Shown here in pieces: positions 22,039 to 34,345 of a DNA stretch of 64,000 nt. Both the position numbers and the translations under genes were made by a program. The DNA is from Pyrenopolyporus hunteri (Eukaryota; Ascomycota; Sordariomycetes; Xylariales; Hypoxylaceae), in contig CADCXC010000043.1 in assembly GCA_902806595.1 (NCBI GenBank), positions 911,889 through 975,888 of the forward strand. Direction: 5' to 3'. The notes beneath the pieces are model-generated. The model saw only the letters and a list, made by a program, of their open reading frames with translations, did not search any database and had not been told where the DNA came from. Each line of letters opens with the position of its first letter. Within the stretch, counting starts at the first letter, position 1.

Positions 22039-23754
22039 CTAAGCGCCTATAGACTTAGGAAATACAAACTCGACTACTATTTCTATCTGCTCGAATACAC
22101 TCTTCAAAGCCACTTTCTCTATAATAATAAGAAGATCAGTGTCTGCTGTCTTATATTCGCTCAACGATATACCATATGTTTGTCGTAATTTCTTATGAAG
22201 AGAATGCATTGTGATAACACTATTGTAATCTTGCATCGGCCGGCCTTGAGCGGTTGCTTTAGCCTCGAACAGACAATTCCACTCGGCCTGTGATGCCATA
22301 TAACTACTGAATTTCAGGTTCGGATCAAATATGGTTGTGTGCACCCATTCTTGGGGTAATCCCTCTTTATTCCAAAACACCGAGAAAATCACGGAAAGAT
22401 CGCCGCATGATATAAGTTGGTGCGAGATTGTAGACCTACCCCGACTCTTCAATGACATTATAGTAATATCTCCTAGGGGGTAGGCTTCCCTTAGAATTTG
22501 CCGGTCAGGTGTCATCTTACCTGACGCAATCGTGACTAGTACCCCCGTGGGCAAACATGATGAATGTTGCCATAAATTGACGGCGGGACTCCGGGGTAGC
22601 CAAGAGGCACAAGCTTGGGATGTATCTAAACTCAAGAATAAGTCCGCGGTGGTGGGATAGCTCAAGCTGGGATAAGACTGTTGAAGGAATATTTTGGAAG
22701 ACGAATGGTGCGCCCTGATGAACGTGCCGTGCCTTAGTAGACAGCAGGGGATCCAGATTTGAAAATGTCTGCGTAGCTTGGCTCCATCTGGAAGCCTAGA
22801 ATGAGGAGCGGTTCGGTATAGCTCTTTGGCACAATTTAACCCAACCAAAACTATCCCGCCCATGAGTGTTTGTATGAGGGTGGCATTCATGGATATTCCT
22901 AAATTTGTAACAGAATATGGAGCATGCTGGATTTCGTTGCTTCTGACTATTGAATCGCAGAAACGAAATTCGGCTGGGGAGGATGCTAAGGCACTTGTCC
23001 AAGGGTAGCTATAGGGCTGTTGCAAATCCCATGCGAGTATACTCTGGTCAGTCGATATTTTGATGATCTCTTGCTGCAACCTAGTGAACGCCTTCAATCC
23101 TTCACCGTAGAGTAAAGGCATATTGATGTCAAAGATCCCTATGAGACAATATGCAATATCTTCCTGGCGGGAGGTTTCGCGACTGGCAGCCCATGACATA
23201 CGTTGGGCAATCGAATAGTCATAGATAGTTGATCGGTCTTCTAAGGCCCCAACATGAATTCGAGCGACATCCGATATTATACTTGCTGACTGCTCTCTAT
23301 CCCCGAGCAGTGTCCAGCAATGATCGAAGAACAAAACCTTGCTCGGCGCGAGTAACTCCTGTAACGTCCAGCCCCTAGTGAACCAGCGACTTTTTGCAAA
23401 CGTATTCGTCTTCGCCTCAACATCGTAGAGGTACGCATAACACACATGCGAGTTGCGATACCAGGCAAACATGCTATTGATGGCCTCGCTCAGCTCAGCC
23501 GAACTGCTCTTGTCAATGCAGTTGGTGTCACACCAGAGGTACTGCAAACCATCGGTCTTCGCGCGGAGGCATGCTCCCAAGATTTTGACGTAACCTTCCT
23601 TATGTCGGATGCTTTCGTCGACGGGGGCACGTTCCCATTCTTGGAATGTCACTTCGGTATTTCCTTTCCATGTATGAGATAGGATGGCATATGTAGGTAC
23701 GTCTTGGCCGAAGAACTCCTTAAGCTCGAGGGTGTTAACATCAATCAGACGCAT
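22039..23754 (-). CDS. HET-domain (vegetative incompatibility type) protein
   Basis: HET domains mediate programmed cell death in fungal self/non-self recognition. Single exon. From the ATG at 23754 it is 571 aa. An in-frame ATG at 23973 would add 73 residues, but MRLIDVNTLELKEF is the standard beginning of this family. Domain landmarks: PTYAILSHTWKG, YLWCDTNCIDKSSSAELSEAINSMF (split here: CDTNCIDKSS, then AELSEAINSM), WFTRGWTLQELLAP, and EDIAYCLIGIFDINMPLLYGEG (EDIAYCLIGIFD, then MPLLYGEG). It ends in a C-terminal region of about 300 aa with no recognised effector or repeat domain. No frame damage is seen. The HETE-type architecture without a NACHT or WD40 part is common. The partner is unknown. 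Confidence 0.92.
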   Translation of the reverse strand: MRLIDVNTLELKEFFGQDVPTYAILSHTWKGNTEVTFQEWERAPVDESIRHKEGYVKILGACLRAKTDGLQYLWCDTNCIDKSSSAELSEAINSMFAWYRNSHVCYAYLYDVEAKTNTFAKSRWFTRGWTLQELLAPSKVLFFDHCWTLLGDREQSASIISDVARIHVGALEDRSTIYDYSIAQRMSWAASRETSRQEDIAYCLIGIFDINMPLLYGEGLKAFTRLQQEIIKISTDQSILAWDLQQPYSYPWTSALASSPAEFRFCDSIVRSNEIQHAPYSVTNLGISMNATLIQTLMGGIVLVGLNCAKELYRTAPHSRLPDGAKLRRHFQIWIPCCLLRHGTFIRAHHSSSKIFLQQSYPSLSYPTTADLFLSLDTSQACASWLPRSPAVNLWQHSSCLPTGVLVTIASGKMTPDRQILREAYPLGDITIMSLKSRGRSTISHQLISCGDLSVIFSVFWNKEGLPQEWVHTTIFDPNLKFSSYMASQAEWNCLFEAKATAQGRPMQDYNSVITMHSLHKKLRQTYGISLSEYKTADTDLLIIIEKVALKSVFEQIEIVVEFVFPKSIGA

Positions 23755-24329
23755 GATGAGGTCCAACGCATAACGATAAATTGAATAGGTACGACTGATG
23801 GTGAGTGTAGTCCGAGAATTGTGGCAGATCTGTAGGATAGCTTTGGGACGGCCAATGCTCTGGTTTGGTGACCGTTGGGATGGGAGATCGTGGTTTATGA
23901 AGGCAACCCTCATAAGTTCGTAATGATCCTGAAGACCACTTACCTGGAAGTCAAACTCCATAATGGGAGGCAAGGTAGTGGCAGATAAGAAGTCATAAGG
24001 TAACAGAGCATTAGCTCTCGTTCAATCCGCTCGGAATATCATATCTTACAACTGATAATTCCAGATTCTCCGTTGATTGAATAAGAACTTTGTGGAGACT
24101 AGCTCGGGGACGCCGAAATTCCGGAATGGCGCCATGAAGAGAAGCAAAATAACTAAAAGGAGAACTGGAATTAGGGTTATACGGATGACGATGATTTTGG
24201 ACGTCGTTTCATGTTCATGCCCGGTATCGCTGCTGACCGGTTGTGACTTATCAACTCTAGCTGAGACTTTTCTCTAGACCTGTCGAAAAGTAACATCCTC
24301 GTTAAACATTATAGGACAGTATAGCTCTT
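23755..24329. other. Promoter of HET gene and 3' region of AP-1 mu
   Basis: 575 bp between the HET start and the AP-1 mu stop (both minus strand). In-frame sequence up to 23973 could be an N-terminal extension of the HET protein. No other gene signal. Confidence 0.5.
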
Positions 24330-25836
24330 TCATACAGCATCTGGCAATCGCACAGCGATGTCCCCGGACTGAGTAATGTACCTAACCCAAGGCAACGACG
24401 GGTATTGTAGCTAGAGACGATGTTAATCTTTATGATATGTGATTAGGAATGGTTTGACGTACCTTAGGTTCCGTGATCTTCAAGTACCGCACTTGAATAC
24501 CACTAGTTGTAAAATAGGGGATCTCAAACTTGACCTGAATGGGTCTCTTGGCGCCCTTGCCTGCATTGACGCCACCCATGCTTCCACCAAATCCACCCGT
24601 CATTCCTCCTCCATGCTCATCATCACCTCTCACACTGGGCAGACCCAGCTCAGCTCGCATAAGAAACTCCTTACCACCTCCAAACTGCTTGATCTTCCAC
24701 ACGATGGCGCTCTGCTCAGGTGCGTAATGGACGCTGCCGATGTTCGTTCGGAACCGCGGCGAGTCGGCGTCGTCCGGCACAGGGACGATGATCTCGACGT
24801 TGTTAGCCGTGCTCCTCCTCTTGAATTGTGCCTTCGCTTTTAGCATGTACTCGATACGGGATCCCGAGTGGCTTTCAACTACACATTCGACCCATATCAG
24901 AGGCTTGACTTGTGTGTTTAAACGATAGCTCATTAATTCAAACTCGCCGTCAGGAGGGATGAAAGAGATGGTGCGGTCGTTCTCGAAACGTGATAATCGG
25001 ACACATTGGTGGAACTTGACGTCTTCCATCTCGATAGCCTTGCCTCGTGTTGTCCGTCCAGTTGTCTCGAACATGACCTTGTCGTTCAACCCAAGTCGGA
25101 GTTCTGGCATTCCGGAGAGATAGCACTTCATCTTGATCGCGCCGAGGATTTCGGACCTTAACACGTTTCCGTTTGCAGATACTAATAGGTTCAGGCTTTC
25201 GACAACATCCAAAAACACTTCGTTCTTCCTATACCGTATGCCTTCGGACCTCCACGAGACGGCATTTGTGACTGCAATAGGTGGCCGGGCCTGTACTTCC
25301 AACTTGTGCGATTCTTGGGTGATGTATTCTTGGAGAATCTTGGACTCGGTCGTCTGGGGATAGCCGAAATCCATCATCTCATCTAGTAACTCGTATATGA
25401 TGACGAAGTTATCGCGGATCGACTCTTCTTCTAATGCCTTGAAATATTCGGTGAAAACTTCGACGACCTTGTGTAAGAAGAGCAGGATCTCGGCGGCATT
25501 TGTATTTCGTTTCGTCAGGGCAAGGAGGTAGAGGTTATTGTGTCGGATATATAAATACTGATAGCAGTCAGCATCGACGAGGGCAGACAGCTTTCTGAGG
25601 TACACACGTTGATGCCTTCGTGGGAGAAGCATGGCGGTACGGCGGAGGATTCCTCTTCGGCTTCGCTAAGGAGGATAGGGAACTTTTCGACGGCCGACAT
25701 GGGAATATCGCCTCGATAGTTACGGGCGAGTAGGGTCTGTTTGTAGCGTGTTAGCCAAGCTGTGACCTCAGTGAGCACAGAGTTGGGATATCCATACCTT
25801 GCCCTTCAGATCGAGGAAGAAGACTGCTGATGCCAT
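24330..25836 (-). CDS. APM1: AP-1 clathrin adaptor complex, mu subunit
   Basis: Medium subunit of AP-1, which selects tyrosine-motif cargo for clathrin vesicles at the trans-Golgi and endosomes. Four exons: 25836..25798, 25736..25608, 25557..24463, 24410..24330, with GT-AG introns of 61, 50 and 52 nt; product 447 aa, the family length. Exon 1 gives MASAVFFLDLKGK, the first strand of the longin-like domain. Exon 2 starts TLLARNYRGDI. Exons 2 and 3 join as HEGIN-YLYIRHNNLYLL. The mu homology domain starts near residue 175 (SWRSEGIRYRKNEVFLDVVE). Exon 4 supplies the conserved end LPWVRYITQSGD. A Gly-rich insert (GGGMTGGFGGSMGG) in the MHD is typical of filamentous fungi. All junctions restore family sequence. 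Confidence 0.96.
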
Positions 25837-28800
25837 GATGTCGGTCTGGTAATGAATATTCAGGGGCGAGAACGGTGGTCAATTGGCACTTGGGCCAGAC
25901 AGTAGAACGTAGGGAAACTCAATCATGCAACGAAGAAATTACGTGTATATTATTATTGCGCATACAAGATCGTAAATTAGAGAAGTCTGCTGCCAAGTAG
26001 AGAGTACATCTACTCCGCGGATCGCATGCGCATACAATTCTTGGGATAGCGGATAGCTTTCAAGACCCCACGTTGCTTCAAATGTTCGAACTACGGAGTT
26101 GGAACCTTCATCCCTTGTCAAGCCACACATATGTAAAGCCTCATGCCAAGACTACCTAGGTAGAATCTTATGTAAGGCAGGGCGCATGGAGGCATGTGGA
26201 ATGATTGAGTAAAAGGTCATGTGACTGTGAGCGGAGTCCGATCGCAGACCCACCCAATTTCATTCACGATAAGTTTTTCGAAAGACTTTTTCTTGTCTCC
26301 CTTCTCTTCCTTTCTTCTTCAACGCGTCCAATAGACAGTGCAGCTCATTATTTTCTAACCACACATCCGGTGCCGGCATTCTGCTGGTCTCCTACCGTGT
26401 AGTCGTTGATGTAGCGTGCGATTTCGAGGCGCGGAGAAGGATTCAATTCGATATGGTGCCATAAGAGCTGCCCGAGTATTATCTGCCGTATTGGCAACAT
26501 ACTGTTGCTTGGGCAGCGTCAGAGGGACCGAACATTCATTCTTGATCTTGATCTTTATTTGACGATTTCGGTTAACAAAAGCTGGTTGAGTCGTCACGCG
26601 CGCGGCTATACTGACGAGTAGATTCTCCAAGTTGCCGGTTCAGCTGCCATTGAGTTGCCTATTATTCCTAAGGACGAAGCTTGCAGCCGAGGTTTAGCAA
26701 TGATGACAATCCTTTCAGTAAAACGTTTCAGGACAGTTAGGTCTAATTGTGGGCGGTTGCTGACAATTGAGCATGCCAACGCATCAGCGAATGGAATCTG
26801 GGACCGACGCATAAGGGTCTCGAGACATTTCAAAATTCTAGCATTTGTCCTGCTGAATCTGTTGACCCCGAATATGTCCGAAAAAAAAATAAGAAAAACT
26901 ACGATATCCATTCAATCCAATATTGGTCCGTCTTCGTTGTAAATTCGGTCATACAAATACGCCACCTTAGGTCTTCCGGTCTAGAAGTCGTTGTTACCAG
27001 AGCCGAACTCAATCCAGTCCACTTAGTCGGCCACTGAACATCGTGAGTTCGCGTACGTAGCTGCGTAGGTAGGCACCTAGGTATGTAGGTAGGTATATAC
27101 TTAGTTCTTTTTTTCTTGCAGCTGAGAGCCGAGGATCTTCGGTGACGTTGGGATCAGCTTCCAAGTGGAACTCTTGACTACATGGCGGATGTATTCCTTG
27201 CTATGGCCCTGTTCGGCAAGAATTAGCTGATTACCTAGGTAGCTAGCCCCCAGATGAACCGCTTATGAAAATTCCAGCTCGTGTTACCCAGGACCGCCGG
27301 GTAGGAAGGGATATGTGTGTAAGTGGCTGAGAGATTGAGAGAATTAAAAAACAAGACAAGTCATTGCTCGTCAGTGCCGGGTTTTACAGAACCAGTCATC
27401 TTACGGACCCCAAAGGGAAAGGGGAGAATTATCATATGCTTTTTACTTCTCGTTTTCCTTTTCCATCGCACAGTGCCAACTGTGACGCGTTAGCCTCTTC
27501 TCCTAGTGGCCAAGACGATATTAGTTGCATGTGATCACTTGGACACAATTAAACCACACAGGACCATATAACTTGGGCTGGTTGACACGTGCTTGTACCT
27601 GCTCGCCCCATCGGCAAACATCTATTAATGTACATATTTCGCAGTGCGTTGATGGTTCTTTGCTTTTCGGGGTCTCATCCTTAGGGATAGCAGCAGGTAA
27701 GGTATACGACTTTTACTAGGAGCTCATTGGGGCCCTCAAACCATCGTGTTGCAATGGTAACGATATGTCATATACGGCAGATGTCATGATGGCTTACATG
27801 GACTAAATACCTAGGTACCTACATACATGTACTTGGTGGTAGGTATACATAATTGAAACTACTGGATGAAAAAGATAATGGGGTTGTCAACTCTCGTATT
27901 CAATAGACTATTCTAGACAGACGACCGGTGAGAGAGAATTTGAAGGAAAAAAGAAAGGTAGGTCAGGTAGGTTGTCTCGTTGTATTGTACATAATACCGT
28001 GTACACACACCTAACACATATTATAGGCGGCAACCGATTAAGGTGCACCCTCATTTAGGTAACTGGCTCGTGAGAAATGTTTAGATCGTAAGGTAAGGCT
28101 TTCACAAGCCGATCTAGTCGGTACGGTACGAGACACTGTACAGATACTTCCGTGCTATCTTTGGGGAAGCTTGGTGTGGACCTATTACACCATCAGGCCA
28201 ATCATGTCTGGTCCCGGGTCCACCTTGACCACTCACGAGCCAAGATCCCCTTCCCGACCCACTTAGACCCTGCCAGCTGCCGCGTGCTTTGCCTCTCTTC
28301 CCCTGCGGGAACGACGTAGCAGCGGTCGATGGCCGCCTGACCAGTCGAAAATACCACTGAAAGGGCCTCGCTTGGGGCCATTCGCAGAGGCGCTGATAGG
28401 ACGTTTTTCAGCAGCCTAGGGGTCCCTTTCCCTTTCCCTCTCTCTCCCCCAATTCAACCCCCAGACGACGCAACCCCCAAAATGCGCAAACCTTTCTACA
28501 ACCATTCCACCCCATCACCCATTTCCACCACCACCACCACCCTTCTCTTCCCTTTCCCTCCCACCCCCAAGTAAAATCGACCCAGGTTCGCCGCGGTCCA
28601 CACCCAAGAGAAAAAGCACCTGCATATTGGATGTCCCGGGGCCCCATAATGGTTCTGGCGGTTCCATGTCTCTGACATCGCTACCTTTCTTCTGACCCTT
28701 CTATCATCTCTCACACCGAAATCTGATCAAGCCTGACCTTTTTTTTTTAATTCACTTCACTGATTTACTGTTCACTTGCCCAACTGTACTTACCTACCTG

Positions 28801-29270
28801 GTACACTTATCCATCTATCTACTGAGACATTTGTATCAGTCTTCTCTCCCATCTGTACCTCCCTCCCGCCTCTCACTTTGATTTTCTTTCTATAATTTTC
28901 AACTCTCGCTGTTACCTACCTCTTTATACGGACTCTTGGTTGTTGCTTTCGTCTGTTGTGTATTTTATGTGTTTTATTATTATATTATTCTTATGAGTAA
29001 TCAGGTAATTTGATTTGACAAGTCAACAACCACAACCACAATCTCCATACCCTCTCACATCTCGCCGTCGATCGCCTTGTCTGTATAGTACTACACATAC
29101 CAACTTACGACACCCATGCGCATTCGATATACGTGACACAACGTCTTTACCGAGCCGAACCTACCGCCAATGCGCAGATGACCTTCGACTGCCTCTTTGT
29201 TCTGCGACCTTTCGCCAGCTAGAGTGCTTTCTGCAGAAGCGCTTTCGGTCACAGTTCGAACGAGACAACG
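25837..29270. other. Intergenic, divergent AP-1 mu / Opi1
   Basis: 3.4 kb with no gene I can support. ORFs at 26355-26942 on both strands have no recognisable motif. TACCTAGG-type repeats lie at 26151, 27075-27091, 27233 and 27810. Strongly pyrimidine-rich tracts (28420-28570, 28740-28930) precede OPI1 and probably form its promoter and leader. Confidence 0.5.
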
Positions 29271-31249
29271 ATGGAGCAGCAAAGTCATGCGTCTCTTCCC
29301 CCGCCGCTATCGGGTTACGACCAGAAGAATGCACTCTCCCTTCAGCAGTCTGACCTTCAGCACGCCTCGCCGCCGCTAGACCCGACGGCCGGCATGTTTG
29401 GCCGCCTCGACCGAACCTTTAAACTTCCATTATATCCCCCACCCTCCTATGCTCAGGCCCACGACTCCGCCAGCATAAGGTTTCCCGATCCTCAAAAGAC
29501 CGAGCTCGCTCCCATCAAATCGTTAAGCGCGTCGAATAACGAAGAGAAGAATCCCGGCGGCAACCATCTCCCTTCGCTATCAACCTTAACAGCCCCTTCC
29601 GCCCCTCTATATACACCACCACAACCGTCAGAGCCGGCATACTCTCCTCCGGCGCCGCCGCCTCTCACCCACTGGCCAAGTCTCAACCCTCTCACAGCAT
29701 ATTATACGCCGAGTCATGTCCAGAATGCCGAATCGCCCATGCGGATGGACGTAGAGACGAGCAGCAGCAGTGGCGTGAGCGCCCCGTCGCCAGATCGCTT
29801 CCAAGATGGCAGAGCCAGCAGCGTCAGCCTGGACGATCCGGACGTGCGGATGGCTGCTGAGGCTCTAGGCGATCTGAGAGCAGGTCAGTTACTACTAGTC
29901 GCTTCTCACAACTAATGACCTTTGAAGACTTCTCTCATATGCGCACCATCTACGGATTGATAGTTGCAATACTAACGGTTAGGCTTTTATTCGCAGACTT
30001 CGTCTCTTCTCCATCGAACAATCACGCTCCGACGCCCGGCTCACCGCACTCCCAGACGAATGGGAGTCGTCCAGAGCCGCTCATCTCTCTACTAACAACT
30101 TCCCATCCGCTGCTCGCCACAACTATTGAAGGTGCCACATCCGCCTACGTCAATTCCAAGAACTATTCTCCAAGGTTCAAATCGAGCGCCGAGTATGTTG
30201 AGGGCTACGTGATTCCACTCGCAAATACCGTAGGGTCGGTCGGCCGCGTAACCGGCGTGGAGGGTGGTGTCCGATGGTTCTTGGGTGCTGGGAGGAGGCA
30301 TAAATCGCAAAATTCCGATCTTGAAGGATCCGACTTAGGTTCCAACAAGCGCCGGAGAGTCGATGGAACCGGTAGCTTTAAGGAGTCTACCCCAGAACCC
30401 GCCTCCGGTGTGCAGACGCCGAGGGCTTCCTTCGATCGCTCGCACGACCGTCGACTCTCGGTTGCCAGTACTGTTGATACGCTGCCAGCATACGATGACC
30501 TCCGATCCCCACCGTATGCCGAACAGTTTGCGCCTTCTGAGGCGCGACCGAACAACGCGGCATGGCAATCCCGCCTCATCATGTCGACATCCGGACTCAG
30601 CATCGCCATGAGCGAAGAAAGCTTACGCAGTCTCAAGTACTGCCTAAGCTGGCTTAGGTGGGCCAACGTTCGCATTGGTAACGTGATCAACTCTCTAAAG
30701 TCTACTATGGAGAAGTATGAGAAGGCCGATTCCAGGGAGTCTAACGGCGATCACCAAATGAGTGGTACATCATCCACAGGCGAATCGATCGACAGGAACC
30801 AACTCGCGGCAAAGATCGCAGACCTCAAGATGGATGTTCTCAGGACGCTTCAGGATGTTATCAACACGGTCAGCCGGTACGCGGGCGGCGCTCTGCCGGA
30901 GAACGCGCGGGAGCTTGTTCGTCGCCACCTAACGAGCCTGCCTCAAAGATTTCGCGTAGCGAGCATGGTCGGTGAGAGCCACCAGGATGGCCACCAGGCA
31001 GAAGCTAACAGGAAAGAGGGTCGGGAAGCACAGGAGAAGGAGACGCGCGAGAGTGCTCAACGGGTGCTTGTTCTCGCCAAGGAGGGTCTCGATATGATGT
31101 CCCAAGTGTCAGGGGTTCTCGACGGTACCATCGTCAGCGCCGAGGAATGGTGCGATCGATTAGGTAGGCGGAAGCGGGAACAACGGGAAAGTTTGTTAGG
31201 GGTGCCACATATCCCCCAAGTGCCTCTGGACGAAGTGAAGATCGGTTAA
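29271..31249 (+). CDS. OPI1: Opi1-type transcriptional repressor
   Basis: In yeast Opi1 represses inositol- and choline-responsive phospholipid genes and is held at the ER when phosphatidic acid is high. Exons 29271..29883 and 29997..31249 flank a 113-nt GT-AG intron (branch CTAAC at 29972); product 621 aa. The join restores EALGDLRADFVSSPS, a conserved segment of the Opi1 family. Before it is a long Pro/Ser-rich N-terminal region (LYPPPSYAQAH, YSPPAPPPLTHW). After it come HPLLATTIEGATSAYVNSKN and SPRFKSSAEYVEGYV, a basic patch (NKRRRV), and helical repeats (LRSLKYCLSWLRWANVRIGN; LAAKIADLKMDVLRTLQDVI). The C-terminus is charged and coiled-coil-like. Assignment is to the family; an identical target set to yeast is not implied. 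Confidence 0.92.
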
Positions 31250-32568
31250 ATGACATGAACAAAAAAAGAATATAGTATTGCAAAAAAAAAAAAAAATCTT
31301 ACGGCGTTTCACGGAGAAGATAAAAAATGATGCACATAAAATCGGAGGGTCAAGAAGAAAAAAAAAAGAAAAGAATTGGCGATGAGAAACGCCGAGGGAC
31401 GAGACAAAAAGAGCCAAGGTCCAGATTCGGCTAACTAGCAAAAGGGTCTTGATCTTGGCGGTCTTGGACGAGACACACACAAATACCTACTCACCGCTCA
31501 GTCCCTTCTTAGGGTTGACGATCTACGAGCTTTGGTCTAGCCTGACCCTGCAACACAATTTTTCCTCCTGTTACGAATCCTGCTAGAGATGCAGCGTATA
31601 CCCGTGTAGCAGATCACGCAGAGCGCCTTTTCTTTTTGGTTTCAAAGCGTCATGATCCTGCTCTTGCCGTGGTTCTTGTGTAATTTGTTTTTACTCGATT
31701 AGGTCGTACGGTATTATACATACTAGGTAGGGCAGTTCCAAGTTGGGGGTTAACGAGTATTTCCTACCATGGACTAAGGGGGGGGGGCATTTGGTCTTTG
31801 GGCGTTTTCTATGGCTTTTGTATGTTCTTCCCTCGGCAGATGGCTGTGGGTTTACGTCCTAAATACCGCGCGCACATAAGTCCATAGAATGACTACATTC
31901 CCGTAAGACCGAATAGACTCCAGCTACCGTTGGCAACCTAAGATTATCACGTCGATCAAGACCTGTACGATGTGCATATTTTATTTATGCAGGCTGAGTA
32001 CCTAAATCTTATGCTTAGGGAAGTTGGCGCGGGGTGATTCTCGAGCTAGGACAAGATATTGTTCATAGGAAAAGGAGTCCATATACACTTCCTTACCCTC
32101 CTTTCTAAGTACCTAGGTAATTATCAAGGTCATATATGTACCATTACGTGATACTACGCACTGGTATCAAAAAATCGTCAAATGGTACTGTTGGTACCGT
32201 CAAAACGTAAGTCTAATAACCCTCCGTCAATAGGTTCCTGGGTAGTCGGACCCTTCCTCCTTGGTCCAGTCTCCCTTATTACAGGCCAGCTAGACCCGCG
32301 CTAAGACATATATTGGTAGTAAACGACCCATCCAGTCTTTAACATGTAGAGATAACGAATTAGCATCTGAAGATACGTGGTGGCCGTGATAGGCTTCGAA
32401 AGTGGAAGCAATTCTATTTCTCTTCAGCGGGTTGCTGGTCTTCAGTTACGGGTAGGAGATTAAGTTGCGCTCGCAGGCTGTATAAATAAAATGGTAATTC
32501 AAGGGAAAGGGACAAAAGACTGAGGAGGGGAAAAAAAAAGGAAAGTAGAATAAATTGCAAAAAAAGCT
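31250..32568. other. Intergenic, no gene seen
   Basis: Downstream of OPI1: A-rich tracts at 31260-31380, a 10-base G run near 31778-31787, and a TACCTAGGTA motif at 32109. No coding signal. Confidence 0.5.
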
Positions 32569-32668
32569 CGGAACCAGGCTCGAACCCGGAACCTACGAAA
32601 AACCACTTTGAATAACTCGTAGTGTCAAGTCACGGTGCGCCAAACCGGTCCACCGTATGAGCTACCGG
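32569..32668 (-). tRNA. tRNA-like Pol III unit, probably pseudogene or SINE head
   Basis: Read on the minus strand: an A-box-like TAGCTCATACGGTGG, a B-box-like GGGTTCGAGCC about 80 nt downstream, and a run of seven T directly after CCGAGC as a Pol III terminator. A D-arm-like stem (CGGTG/CACCG) and a 6-bp stem CTACGA/TCGTAG around an 18-nt loop are visible, as in an intron-containing anticodon arm. The T-arm (CCGGG/CCTGG) has a six-base loop rather than seven, and I cannot build a good acceptor stem. So a functional tRNA is doubtful; the anticodon is not assigned. Confidence 0.35.
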
Positions 32669-33317
32669 TGTGGTTTTCTCTAGCCTCCAGTCACCCAGGG
32701 ATACTTCCTTTTTACGGGGTCGGCTGGAAGACTGTCTGCTTTTATGCTATATAAGCTTTACTTCGGTAGGTGCAGAGGAGAACGTACCTCGTTGCCTAGG
32801 AGATTGCTCTTTGGTTTTCCCGATGCTGTTTGAACTCTCGGGCCGATGTAGATGATAGATGGTAGCTACCTCCCAATAAGGATGCCAGTACGAATATAAT
32901 AGGGTTCACCGCATGATTACCCATCCCTAGGTATCTCGGTACCTACCTACATCATACCACATCTACCAGATTAATGAAGACCGCCATAAATGAACAAGTC
33001 CTCAAATGAGACCTGAGGTTCAAAGTCGACCGCCGATAACTCAAATCTTTGTTTCAAGAGAAGTACTCCAAGTTTAGGATAGGGACTTATTGACAAGTCC
33101 TTTGTGGCCAAATATAGAATCCGGGAGCGGAAACTAACGCGAGACAAAGCACTTGTCTGCTAAACCCTAACCCATCTCGAGAGGAATTCTTATATATTCA
33201 CATTAGATACGCAAATAATCAGGCCCCTTCCCTTCCGTCCTTAACCCCACGAGCAAAACGGATAATTCCATGCTAGCCATTCGTTTATCTATGTAAGTCG
33301 TCCGTCGTCTTGGAGCT
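32669..33317. other. Intergenic, no gene seen
   Basis: AT-rich. Contains a TACCTAGG-type patch at 32926-32947. No coding signal. Confidence 0.45.
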
Positions 33318-33827
33318 ATGTTCCACATAATCATTCCCTCGAGATTATTCTCGTCAGTCCAGGCCAAGATATCTCTAACATCTTCTAAAGTAACCTGCTC
33401 ATGTTACGAGAGCATGAGAAGAAGCCGGAAGATGTTGGATCGGGTTCTGTCACGTCGCAGGAAGGTAACTCGCTCCGGTAGGTGCGTTGAATGTGGGACG
33501 TCACAGCATCGCGAAGGTAAAGTATTGGACAAGCCTCCTCGAAAGGTACGGCGCCTCCCGGAATCAAGAACGTCCTATTCGTATTTGAGGGGATACCACG
33601 ATGACAACATATCGTGCCGTCTCGGCGTTATCCAGATGGTCTCCAAATTCACCGGTGATATGGATCACGAGGAGGAGATTGATCTCGCGAAGAGAGTATA
33701 TACACAGCTGAAGATGGAGTGTAGTCCGCTGGTTAACCCTCAGTGGGAGGATATCGCTGATAGAATCCCGGCTATGGTTGCGGAACACCTACACTTCGTC
33801 ATGAACAATCGACTTGAGATGGATTAA
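33318..33827 (+). CDS. Hypothetical protein, low confidence
   Basis: I do not recognise this. A 169-codon ATG frame: the first two thirds are Arg/Ser/Cys-rich and look non-coding in places. The last 65 codons (from MVSKFTGDMDHEEEID) read like a real acidic, helical protein (LAKRVYTQLKMECSPL, WEDIADRIPAMVAEHLHF). It could be the final exon of a gene, with the acceptor AG just before ATGGTCTCC near 33635, or the remnant of one. No neighbour suggests a role. Confidence 0.3.
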   Translation: MFHIIIPSRLFSSVQAKISLTSSKVTCSCYESMRRSRKMLDRVLSRRRKVTRSGRCVECGTSQHREGKVLDKPPRKVRRLPESRTSYSYLRGYHDDNISCRLGVIQMVSKFTGDMDHEEEIDLAKRVYTQLKMECSPLVNPQWEDIADRIPAMVAEHLHFVMNNRLEMD

Positions 33828-34345
33828 AGGGCGAGGTTTCGAATAGAGCATATGAAATTTATTTTGAACCGAATTGTTACCTACCTACGAGGAATATCTG
33901 AGTAAGTACTTAATCTTTCCTGCTCCATAGGGCCGTAGTTTTGTTTACTAGACATTGTTTACGATTTGTGGTATTCTGTGCTGGGAACGACTGTAAGTAG
34001 CAGCGCTTGTTAAGAAGCACTGCGGGTTTCCTATTTTATCACCTTATGTATGTAGGTAGGTAGACACCAACGGAATGGATATAAACAGGCGAATAAATCG
34101 CAATTTCGAGATGATAATAATGAAGGAACTTTCGCTCCTCCAATAATCTATACAACGCTCAAGGCCATATCCTAGAGAATGATATCTGGATATAAACTAT
34201 GCTAAACGACCGAAACACAAAGTACCTAAGTACTTATATAATTTGGAATCGTCTCTTTGGCGGCGCCTAGGAGAGCTAACTTTCTTCATCTAATTGGGTG
34301 TTATCTGCTGCTCGTGACATCGAGTGTAAGTAATCACAGCTAAAG
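33828..34345. other. Intergenic, no gene seen
   Basis: Between the hypothetical ORF and the GNAT stop. AT-rich, with one TATGTAGGTAGGTAG tract at 34047-34061. Confidence 0.45.

Noticed and set aside
22039..23973. HET protein starting at 23973
   Set aside because: The extra 73 residues have no similarity to the family start; the ATG at 23754 begins the standard HET N-terminus.
26355..26942. Overlapping 90-100 codon frames on both strands
   Set aside because: No motif, no codon bias, no splice-linked partner; treated as chance.
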